This document shows positions 12,207-21,940 of a DNA stretch of 64,000 nt, piece after piece. Where the stretch lies: assembly GCF_026151205.1 (NCBI RefSeq), contig NC_087074.1, positions 13,663,167 through 13,727,166 on the forward strand, in the 5' to 3' direction. The notes beneath the pieces are model-generated. The model was given only the letters and a program-made list of their open reading frames with translations. It did not search any database and had not been told where the DNA came from. Numbering within the stretch: the stretch's first letter is position 1; each line of letters opens with the position of its first letter. The translations under genes and the position numbers were made by a program. Origin of the DNA: Bolinopsis microptera. Lineage: Eukaryota; Ctenophora; Tentaculata; Lobata; Bolinopsidae.

Positions 12207-12560
12207 CTAGGAGACCTCAAAGCTCGTCTTCTGGGGAATGAGGTCGAAGGAGATGTCATGCAGTTCAAGATGCTGGGCCGTTGATCTTCCTCTGATTCCT
12301 CTTAGTGCATTGTAGCGCGATGCACTACTGGGTCGCGCGCGCATCAAATAATGCTTCTCGCAACCACTTCGGTAGATCGGCGAGATGCACCACTGTGCCT
12401 CACCGAGCTGCGAAGGATTGACATCGTGAATCAACTTAGTGCAATGAGTGTACTTCTTAACAGATCAAATCTGAATCGTGTTCTGATATGATTTTTGACT
12501 TGGCTCTTGGCTTCTTTTTTATGGTCAGCTATCATCTCAGAGACACGATCTACAAATACA
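12207..12560 (-). pseudogene. mobile-element domain, copy 5, interrupted by MITE
   Basis: Minus strand. The part before the MITE (12443-12560) reads RFRFDLLRSTLIAL; the part after it (12207-12300) reads RGIRGRSTAQHLELHDISFD and LIPQ. The two halves join in frame if the MITE and one copy of the 9-bp duplication are removed, which confirms that the family is a real coding domain and dates the MITE insertion after this copy. Confidence 0.75.
12310..12434 (+). mobile_element. GC-rich MITE, copy D, inside a coding relic
   Basis: A 125-bp element, TTGTAGCGCGATGCACTACT at the left and ATTGACATCGTGAATCAA at the right, flanked by perfect 9-bp repeats CTTAGTGCA (12301-12309, 12435-12443). The host sequence is an older mobile-element domain, so the empty site can be deduced. 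Two internal segments, GATGCACTACTGGGTCGC and GATGCACCACTGTGCCTC, are similar to each other. Confidence 0.9.
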
Positions 12561-12568
12561 GTGCATAG

Positions 12569-12646
12569 TTACCTGAGGACCCCAGGCTATTATGTTCATT
12601 AACGAATAAAGATTTGGCGGAATGACAGGCTGAGCGCGGCCCAGTA
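12569..12646. repeat. dispersed short repeat, copy 1
   Basis: Starts TTACCTGAGGACCCCAGGCT and ends GCGCGGCCCAGTAA. The same start and end recur at 39907-39974, and a partial match lies at 36221. Probably a small non-autonomous element. Confidence 0.55.
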
Positions 12647-12699
12647 AAAATATAAGTGCCAACGCAATTTTGTTTCGCCATTCGCGTTGGATCATGACA

Positions 12700-13070
12700 C
12701 GTATGATTTGTATCATTCCTGCGACTCTTGAATCTTTGCAACGCTAACTTTCTTATCACTGTCAATTGCACTGTTTTTCTTTGTACTTAAACGATCACAT
12801 TACCGTATTCAGTTGTTGCTGGCCTGTTCAAGATTTAACTTAACTAAGAAATATAAATTAGGCTAAAACATATAAGATTGTAATGAATTTGTACATGACG
12901 TACAGGGTCTTGGACGTCGTTCGGATATAAGGTTTAAATTTCTTGGTCTGTTGAACCACAGTTTTGTGAGACATAACAGATTTTGGATTTACATGTTTCA
13001 TTTTCAAACAACCCCACCTAAGAAAAATAACACTTTACTGTGTAACTTGTACATTGTAAGGTAGATCCAC
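12700..13070. other. anonymous AT-rich spacer
   Basis: No gene or repeat recognised between the dispersed repeat and the tRNA-like segment. Confidence 0.4.
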
Positions 13071-13080
13071 ATATCTTTAG

Positions 13081-13158
13081 CTATTTGACACTGGGATTCG
13101 AACCCTTGACCGTCTATTCAAATGGTGACAGCTTAGCCCACTCGGCCATCTAGTTTTG
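13081..13158 (-). pseudogene. tRNA-like relic (Pol III A and B boxes)
   Basis: The minus strand contains TGGCCGAGTGG, a good A box of Leu/Ser type, and GGGTTCGAATCCC, a good B box/T arm. A five-pair anticodon-like stem (CTGTC/GACGG) closes a 12-base loop rather than 7. The acceptor arms do not pair and the outer two T-stem pairs are lost. It is therefore a decayed tRNA or the head of a tRNA-derived SINE, not a working tRNA. Confidence 0.6.
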
Positions 13159-13402
13159 TTACATAGTGTCTCTTCGTTTTCAACCACAACTAGAATGGTA
13201 GCTTAGGATGTTAGTTTTGACTTCTGATCACGCCTTTCTTACCTTTTGTGACAGATTACATTTAACCGGGTTTACCCTTTCTAGCAAAATGTCAAGCACA
13301 CCAGATTAACCGATTGGAGCGGAGAGTTGCGGATCAGTGGCAGCAGACTATCGTCCAATCAGTAAGTATTTATTTTTGTTATTTATTAAGTATTTATTTG
13401 CA

Positions 13403-16000
13403 AGTGTAATTGAACTGAAGTGATAGCTTAGGAACCATAAATCACAACATTCTGCCGACTCAAAACTTTGAAATAGTGACCAGAATTGATCGGTGATTCA
13501 GTTTTGAAGTTTAAAAGTGTAATTGAACTGGAGTGATAGCTTAGGAACCATAATTCACAACATTCTGCCGACTCAAAACTTTGAAATAGTGACCAGAATT
13601 GATCGGTGATTCAGTTTTGAAGTTTAAAAGTGTAATTGAACTGGAGTGATAGCTTAGGAACCATAATTAACAACATTCTGCCGACTCAAAACTTTGAAAT
13701 AGTGACCAGGATTGATTGGTGATTCAGTTTTGAAGTTTAAAAGTGTAATTGAACTGGAGTGATAGCTTAGGAACCATAATTCACAACATTCTGCCGTATC
13801 AAAACTTTGAAATAGTGACCAGGATTGATTGGTGATTCAGTTTTGAAGTTTAAAAGTGTAATTGAACTGGAGTGATAGCTTAGGAACCATAATTAACAAC
13901 ATTCTGCCGACTCAAAACTTTGAAATAGTGACCAGGATTGATTGGTGATTCAGTTTTGAAGTAAGAAAGTGTAATTGAACTGGAGTGATAGCTTATGAGC
14001 TATAATTCACAACATTCTGCCGTCTCAAAACTTTGAAGTAGTGACAAGAATTGATTGGTGATTCAGTTTTGAAGTTTTGAAGTGTAATTGAACTGGTGTG
14101 ATAGCTTAGGAACCACAATTCACAACATTCTGCCGTCTCAAAACTTTGAAGTAGTGACAAGAATTGATTGGTGATTCAGTTGTGAAGTTTAAACGTGCAA
14201 TTTTGGTAATTTCTAACAACTACATAGTAGCTAACTTTATGCTCAAGTTTTATTTACTTACCATGACCACGTTATTAGCTTAGGAACCATAATTCACAAC
14301 ATTCTGCCGACTCAAAACTTTGAAATAGTGATCAGAATTAATTGGTGATTCAGTTTTGAAGTTTAAAAGTGTAATTGAACTGGAGTGATAGCTTAGGAAC
14401 CATAATTCACAACATTCTACCGACTCAAAACTTTGAAATAGTGACCAGGATTGATCGGTGATTCAGTTTTGAAGTTTAAAAGTGTAATTGAACTGGAGTG
14501 ATAGCTTAGGAACCATAATTCACAACATTCTGCCGACTCAAAACTTTGAAATAGTGACCAGAATTGATCGGTGATTCTGTTTTGAAGTTTAAAAGTGTAA
14601 TTGAACTGGAGTGATAGCTTAGGAACCATAATTCACAACATTCTGCCGACTCAAAACTTTGAAATAGTGACCAGAATTGATCGGTGATTCAGTTTTGAAG
14701 TTTAAAAGTGTAATTGAACTGGAGTGATAGCTTAGGAACCATAATTAACAACATTCTGCCGACTCAAAACTTTGAAATAGTGACCAGGATTGATTGGTGA
14801 TTCAGTTTTGAAGTTTAAAAGTGTAATTGAACTGGAGTGATAGCTTAGGAACCATAATTCACAACATTCTGCCGTATCAAAACTTTGAAATAGTGACCAG
14901 GATTGATTGTTGATTCAGTTTTGAAGTTTTGAAGTGTAATTGAACTGGTGTGATAGCTTAGGAACCACAATTCACAACATTCTGCCGTCTCAAAACTTTG
15001 AAGTAGTGACAAGAATTGATTGGTGATTCAGTTGTGAAGTTTAAAAGTGCAATTGTGGTAATTTCTAACAACTATATAGTAGCTAACTTTATGCTCAAGT
15101 TTTATTTACTTACCATGACCACGTTATTAGCTTAGGAACCATAATTCACAACATTCTGCCGACTCAAAACTTTGAAATAGTGATCAGAATTAATCGGTGA
15201 TTCAGTTTTGAAGTTTAAAAGTGTAATTGAACTGGTGTGATAGCTTAGGAACCATAATTCACAACATTCTGCCTTATCAAAACTTTGAAATAGTGACCAG
15301 GATTGATTGGTGATTCAGTTTTGAAGTTTTGAAGTGTAATTGAACTGGTGTGATAGCTTAGGATTCACAATTCACAACATTCTGCCGTCTCAAAACTTTG
15401 AAATAGTGACCAGAATTGATCGATGATTCTGTTTTGAAGTTTAAAAGTGTAATTGAACTGGAGTGATAGCTTAGGAACCAAGATTAACAACATTCTGCCG
15501 ACTCAAAACTTTGAAATAGTGACCAGGATTGATTGGTGATTCAGTTTTGAAGTAAGAAAATGTAATTGAACTGGAGTGTCTGATGAGGAGTGATAGCTTA
15601 GGAACCAAGATTAACAACATTCTGCCGACTCAAAACTTTGAAATAGTGACCAGGATTGATTGGTGATTCAGTTTTGAAGTAAGAAAATGTAATTGAACTG
15701 GAGTGTAATATGAGCTATAATTCACAACATTCTGCCGTCTCAAAACTTTGAAGTAGTGACAAGAATTGATTGGTGATTCAGTTTTGAAGTTTTGAAGTGT
15801 AATTGAACTGGTGTGATAGCTTAGGATGCACAATTCACAACATTCTGCCGTCTCAAAACTTTGAAGTAGTGACAAGAATTGATTGGTGATTCAGTTGTGA
15901 AGTTTAAAAGTGCAATTGTGGTAATTTCTAACAACTATATAGTAGCTAACTTTATGCTCAAGTTTTATTTACTTACCATGTAATGCCATGACCACGTTAT
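13403..16000 (+). repeat. 113-bp satellite with higher-order spacers
   Basis: About twenty units starting near GTGTAATTGAACTGGAGTGA, with starts at 13403, 13517, 13630, 13743 and 13856 (steps of 114, 113, 113, 113). A non-satellite spacer of about 80 bases (TGCAATT..GGTAATTTCTAA to CATGACCACGTTATT) interrupts at 14196, 15049 and 15911, giving a higher-order period near 855 bp. Individual units show A/G variants shared in blocks. Confidence 0.93.
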
Positions 16001-18040
16001 TATATCTACCTAGGATTAGAAAAATGTGCTTGAATGTGCTAGAATTCAACCGAATCTACACGCATTTGATTCGATTTGTCACCGATTTACCTTGGACCAG
16101 TAAATCGGATTAAGTAGGATTGGAGGTACCTACAGCCTTATAATCAAATCATCTTACTGATATAAAACTTTAAAGCTTTTGCGAAATTTTGCCCCATTTT
16201 GCGTTTTGCTCCGACCGAAAACAAGAAATACGGTATTTCTGCAATAGATTACCAATATATGAACAACTTGCTGTGACTTTGGAGGATTGTTTAACAAATA
16301 TGATAACGCAGTTTTAACAAAATTAATGTTAGTTAGTAAATTTCTCTACGGTCAAATTCTACAATGAGATCGACTACCATTTTGGTCGGCTGGATTCGGG
16401 ACCTTTTGAAGTTTGCGCGCGCGTTTTCTTGCCTCTTGGAGTAGGGACCTCAGTGCTGTGTACACAATTTTTCCCGCCTAATTTCAATGCAAGCCCAACG
16501 GTCATAAAACAATTACTATTCTACACTTTACTCCATCTTGACATACTAATTGGATACCAGTTTAACTGTTTATACTCTGACTCCTCTTGTTTACACTTTT
16601 AACTAATGTCGTACATATTTTCAGTTCCTCTAGTCGTCAACCGTGTGACACTACAGACAGTCAATGGGTGATAATTGAAACCGGAATATCCCACATTGTA
16701 TTCCATCAGCAAGCATGGTAAAGCACCAAACGATGATGAATGATGACATGGAAATAATGTTTCTAATTCAGTGAATAACCCACAATGAAGATACATCGGA
16801 CAAATCACTTCTTATAGTTCTCTGCCGAAAAAACTAAACTTTATCTTTTCGTATCAACCAAAGAAACATTTCTTATTACTAAAATGTCAAAACTGCCAAA
16901 TATTAATTGTATAATAGAATATTATGCTCATTTGGAGAAATAAAGACTTTATTTGTAGAAATTTGTGTTAAAAACCGACAACGATTAAGTAGGATATATT
17001 TGCGCCAGATATGTAATATTTTTATCGGCGGACTGATTTCAATATGGTATCTATTGTGATTTAAGACATCAATTTTGAGGAAAAATTTTAATATGTACGG
17101 TTAGAAAATCATTTCAGCTTTCTACACTTAACTGCACAATTTTTGTATTGTGTCTATCAGCCAAGAAATTGTTTAATGAAGACAAAAATTATGGGCGCAA
17201 ATTCGTTCAATATTACCAAATGCGCGGAGGTTTCTTTTTACCATTTTAACAGATTTTATCCGATTTTTAAAATTCTTTCTGTGTGATCATGTGTAAACCT
17301 TTATGAATACATTGGTGTACTTCATTTGTCAAATGAAAACGAATAAACACACTAATCAAGCTGTCTAAGAGCGAGATGGCCGTATTTTCCCAATCTGCGC
17401 GTGAAAAGGTCCCTACTCCTTCTGCCGCGGTGTAATATAATAATATTTATAAGCCTCCGTTTTGAAAGTTTTAAATTTTAATATATTCACATGATTTCTA
17501 TTTAAAATTCAATTTAATGTAAAAGTAAAAAATAAATTATAATCTTTCCTAAATCCAAAGCCAGCTTTGTAAAATTTACTATTAGATCATAATATATCGT
17601 CAGTTCTAAATATTTACAATGCAACATTTTATTAATCTACATACAAGCGTACTCCAGCCCCTGCACGCATCCGTTCTTATGCGGCGCGGCTCAAGCCGCG
17701 CACGCACGCATTATTTTATACTTTTTGCTTTCTAATAAATATCGTGTCAATGTGTACGTCTAAATGTTTATGTTTTGTGTAAACCGAATCCAATTGAGGT
17801 TAGTGACAAGGATAAGGACCCAAGTGCCTGTACGGCTTTTTCGGACCCCTGTGGACCACTACTCTTGAAATCGCTCTACAACTATTGAACATTTATAACT
17901 GTTATATAATATATAACGTCATTTGACAATTATTATCATTAATCTACAATCTAACTGTCTTGCTGAGGGGGAGGAGTAAACGCTTCACAAACTAAAATAT
18001 TTACAACATACAAAATTTAAAACCATCAACACGGTTATAG
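16001..18040. other. long non-coding stretch
   Basis: No gene supported. It holds AT-rich sequence, a small palindrome GCGCGGCTCAAGCCGCGC near 17681, and short open frames without motifs, including one of 69 codons on the minus strand at 16599-16808. Confidence 0.4.
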
Positions 18041-18771
18041 TTAAGGGGGCAGGGGGGGTCGTTATGAAATTTCTCTCGAAATTGATTTTATAGTTGTTTC
18101 TGATAGAGGGGAGTGATATCTACCAGATATTTTTGGTCCCATGGAAAAATTTTGTTCCTAGCAAAAATTATTGCCGGTCAAAGGTCAGCGCTCATGTTTA
18201 ATTGTATTGCGCGAGCGATTTTCAATCGCGCGCCCTGAAAATCGAGTCTAAAAATCTATCTCCTCCTACATTTTTTGAGCAATCACCTTGAAACTTTTAG
18301 GATATGTTCTAAGGACCATTTAGAAACTTTTGCTCGTTTTAGAATTTCGAGATAGGCCTTTAAAAAATTTTTATTCGATTTTGAAAATCTTGGACCTGAA
18401 AAAATCGTCAAAAAACGAGGTCCAAGATTTTCAAAATCGAATAAAAAATTTTTAAAGGCCTATCTCGAAATTCTAAAACGAGCAAAAGTTTCTAAATGGT
18501 CCTTAGAACATATCCTGAAAGTTTCAAGGTGATTGCTCAAAAAATGTAGGAGGAGATTATTAGACTCGATTTTCAGGGCGCGCGATTGAAAATCGCTCGC
18601 GCAATACAATTACACATGAGCGCTGACCTTTGACCGGCAATAATTTCGGCTAGGAACAACATTTTTCCATGGGACCAAAAGTAGCAGATAGATATCACTC
18701 CCCTCTATTAGAAACAACTATAAAATCAATTTCGAGAGAAATTTCATAAAGACCCCCCCCTGCCCCCTTAA
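18041..18771. mobile_element. 731-bp near-perfect palindrome between TTAA
   Basis: Two arms of about 357 bases meet at a 20-base loop (18398-18417) between GGACCT and AGGTCC. The termini are TTAAGGGGGCAGGGGGGGTC and its complement, and TTAA stands at both outer ends. Arms differ at scattered positions only. There is no open reading frame of note. A foldback or MITE-like DNA element is likely; the TTAA ends would suit piggyBac-type insertion but may also just belong to the inverted repeat. Confidence 0.9.
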
Positions 18772-19190
18772 TATCGAGGGCCAATTTGATATACCTCTAT
18801 TTCGTTGTAATATCTAATATATCTTCACATCTTAATACTATAATGAAATACAATAGGATACATGTTTCGAGAAAGAAAGGTTGGTCCGATTATTAACAAA
18901 AGTCCATCAGGGACTCCACGGAGTCGAAAAAGGTACACGGCTGCTGTCTGGTGCTGCTAGGCATTTATTGATCAAGATGTTTTATTGTATTGGTTTTTGA
19001 TGATTCTATTGTTCGTGACTTATCAAGTTCTAAGTGGGGGTATAAAGTGCTGCTCAAGATACTTCGTCATCTCATGTCCAGTATAATGAATGAGATAGTA
19101 AACAATACAGTTTCAGTAGTTGACCCATACAGTTAAGTCCGTCATAACTCACAATTGTTTAATCATCTGTCAATTGATTGAAACATTTGT
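18772..19190. other. anonymous spacer
   Basis: No feature recognised. Confidence 0.4.
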
Positions 19191-19216
19191 CTGGTCGTTT
19201 CAATTTGTATTGACTA

Positions 19217-19530
19217 GTGAAGCTGAAGAAGCTGGCTAGTAAGATGGAGTACCACACAGGTCAAAGGTATGCGGATGCTGTGGGATATATTAGGAAGCGC
19301 CTTCGGTTTGAAATCTTAAGAACAACAGTGATTTCTCTCCGGGGAGACAGAGGGGCGAGAAAGAACTTTGTCAATATAGACAGTTTAGATTTGAACTTGG
19401 AGCCGTAAGGCCAAGGGTGATTTTCAAAACTTTGAGTTGTTGAAGGGTTTAGTTTTTCCTTTTATATAGGGTCATTGTGACATTATGTGTATACTGTTTG
19501 AAAAATTTTATTTGTATAAATATATATATT
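19217..19530 (+). pseudogene. mobile-element domain, copy 6 (3' end)
   Basis: Reads KKLASKMEYHTGQRYADAVG, YIRKRLRFEILRTTVISLRG and DSLDLNLEP, then the shared tail CCAAGGGTGA and TATATAGGGTCATTG. Nearly identical to copy 2 but without its 4-base deletion. The N-terminal half of the domain is absent. Confidence 0.75.
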
Positions 19531-19803
19531 ATATATATATCGTCTCGCTTTATATATAGTAAGATGTCCATGTTAATAAATGTAGTTTCTGGAATGTAAT
19601 TGTCTTCTTTGATTATTTATAATGTATGTTGACTTAAATCTCCCATTTCTGACTAAATGCATCCATCAAAAATTTATCCTGTGAAACACTGTATAGTGCC
19701 AAATTTATAATAGATGCACGGCATTCCTGATTCATGATAACATTACTACCGATTTTAACTTCCTCTTGAATTATTTGATTAATCTAACCAGAATACTTTT
19801 AAG

Positions 19804-21258
19804 ATGTCATGTCCTCACATTAAAAGCGCAGTAAAGACAGAAGAAGAGGATTTGAGAAGCAAAACTGGAGGATTTCTATGTCCAGCATGTGGTGAACAAC
19901 TTTTCTATGAGAAGTATTTTATTGAACATGTCAGGGAACGTCATTATCAGCCTGACCTACAAGTACTAGAAAAGGATGAGGAACAAAGTTTGTTTAGTGA
20001 ATTTACTGGAGGGTTTGTTCATGAAAATGGTTATGTTACGGAACAAGATGGTTGTTGTGTTGTAAATAAATACAATGTTCTTAAATCAGAGTTAAAAACG
20101 GAGCAGAGTGAAATTAATGGAGTGTCTGGAGGCTTTCTCTGCTCAGTTTGTGGGAAAAATGTTCTGGAGGAGGATACTTTCATTAAACATATCAGAGATC
20201 ATGTAGAAAACTCTGGCAAACGAAAAATACCAAAATGTGATGAATTTCAAAATGATAGTGATAATAATAGTGGTCAAGGATCTGGAATTAGGAATAGATC
20301 AGACAGTCCTTGCATTCCTCTGGAAAATTGCGATCCTCAAGAAAAGATCCATGCTACTCTTCAATATAACGTAACAATTCACTCCGGAGAGAAATCATTT
20401 AAATGTCCAGATTGTTCATATGTAACAGCTCGGAAATCACACCTCAAATATCATCTAAAGACTCACTCTGGAGAGAAACCATTTAAATGTCCAGAATGTT
20501 TGTTTGCAACAGCATATCAATCATCACTCAAAATACATATCAAGACTCACTCGGGAGATAAACCATTTAAATGTCCAGATTGTTCGTATGCAACAGCTCG
20601 GAAATATACTCTTCTGGATCATTTAAAGACTCACTCGGGAGATAAACCATTTAGATTTCCAGATTGTTCGTATGCAGCAGCTCGGAAATCACATCTCAAA
20701 GCACATATGACTACTCACTCGGGAGAGAAACCATTTAAATGTCCAGATTGTTCATATGCAACAGCTAATAAATCACACCTCAAATGTCATCTAAAGACTC
20801 ACTCTGGAGAGAAAACATTTAAATGTCCAGATTGTTTGTATGCAGCAGCTCGGAAATCACATCTCAAAGCACATATAATGAAGACTCACTCTGGAGAGAA
20901 ACCATTTAAATGTCCAGATTGTTCATATGCAACAGCTAATAAATCACACCTAAAAGTACATATGAAGACTCACTCAGGAGAGAAACCATTTAAATGTCCA
21001 GATTGTTCATATGCAACAGCTCGGAAATATACTCTTCTGGATCATTTAAAGACTCACTCTGGAAAGAAACCATTTAAATGTCCAGATTGTTTGTTTGCAG
21101 CAGCTCAGAAATCACGTCTCAAAGCACATATGATTACTCACTCAGGAGAGAAACCATTTAAATGTCCAGATTGTTCATTATATACAACAGCTAAAAAGTC
21201 GAATTTACTACGCCACCAGAAAATGCATGCTAGAAGTTTGGAACATTCATATATATGA
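19804..21258 (+). CDS. C2H2 zinc-finger protein, single exon
   Basis: A 484-residue probable DNA-binding nuclear protein. Two divergent fingers near residues 23-48 and 110-138 (GGFLCPACG, GGFLCSVCG) precede ten tandem fingers from about residue 198 to the end, of the form FKCPDCSYATARKSHLKxHLKTH joined by HSGEKPF linkers (classic TGEKP type). The fourth finger of the array reads FRFPDC: the first zinc cysteine is replaced by phenylalanine, so it should not bind zinc normally. Finger six has one extra residue between its histidines and the last finger one extra before its first histidine. The fingers are very similar at DNA level, suggesting recent tandem duplication. Start chosen at the first ATG of the frame. 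No intron, so an origin by retroposition is possible. DNA target unknown. Confidence 0.93.
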   Translation: MSCPHIKSAVKTEEEDLRSKTGGFLCPACGEQLFYEKYFIEHVRERHYQPDLQVLEKDEEQSLFSEFTGGFVHENGYVTEQDGCCVVNKYNVLKSELKTEQSEINGVSGGFLCSVCGKNVLEEDTFIKHIRDHVENSGKRKIPKCDEFQNDSDNNSGQGSGIRNRSDSPCIPLENCDPQEKIHATLQYNVTIHSGEKSFKCPDCSYVTARKSHLKYHLKTHSGEKPFKCPECLFATAYQSSLKIHIKTHSGDKPFKCPDCSYATARKYTLLDHLKTHSGDKPFRFPDCSYAAARKSHLKAHMTTHSGEKPFKCPDCSYATANKSHLKCHLKTHSGEKTFKCPDCLYAAARKSHLKAHIMKTHSGEKPFKCPDCSYATANKSHLKVHMKTHSGEKPFKCPDCSYATARKYTLLDHLKTHSGKKPFKCPDCLFAAAQKSRLKAHMITHSGEKPFKCPDCSLYTTAKKSNLLRHQKMHARSLEHSYI

Positions 21259-21940
21259 AGTTGGGAAGAAAACTAACTCTGTGCACGCTGTTTCTGACTT
21301 AATTGTAAAAAAAGGATCATTTTATAAGAATTAAGAAATGTTTATTTTGACTGGTAGGTTTTCATTTGCCAATGCACTGCTAAGTGAGGGCTCCCATTTA
21401 AAAAATATTTTTATAACAAAAATATAGCAATAGACAGTTTTTGGGTTTTTCCAAATAGTTTCTGATTATTCTGATTTGCGACAAATGATATTGCACTGTT
21501 AGGATAAACGACGTTTCAAAGTAACAACTTCTTATTCATGCTGACAAAATTGGTAAATATGTGAGAAAACTGTCTCATAAAATTTATTAATCAAAAATGG
21601 CTAAACGACAACAAATTGTTCAAATACTCGACTAAAATTAGAATCAAAATCTATATATATACAACACTACTCGATCTGCTATTCAATAAACTTAAAACAT
21701 CCACTAAACAGCAAGTACGTGATTGTGATGGTGTGATGGAATGACATGTACAGTGATAACAGATGATTTAAGATGATAACAGATGATAAGGTAAAAGATA
21801 CAATACATGTGTATACACAATGTGAGTGAAAATATAGTGAGTGGTTACTGATTGTGAGCGAGATGTGAAAAAACATTAAAACTTACTACTGCTAGAAAAC
21901 TTAAACTGTATGCAATAAAGAGGGAATGAAACTAAAATAT
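21259..21940. other. 3' flank and spacer
   Basis: No gene. A direct duplication GATGATAACAGATGAT lies near 21773. The rest is AT-rich. Confidence 0.4.

Noticed and set aside
13081-13158. A functional tRNA gene
   Set aside because: A and B boxes are good, but the acceptor arms do not pair and the anticodon loop is too long.
14417-15875. Open frames on the minus strand of the 113-bp satellite
   Set aside because: Periodic translations of the repeat, without codon or domain evidence.
7080-16000. A CRISPR array
   Set aside because: The repeats are long head-to-tail satellites without unique spacers, in an animal-like genome.
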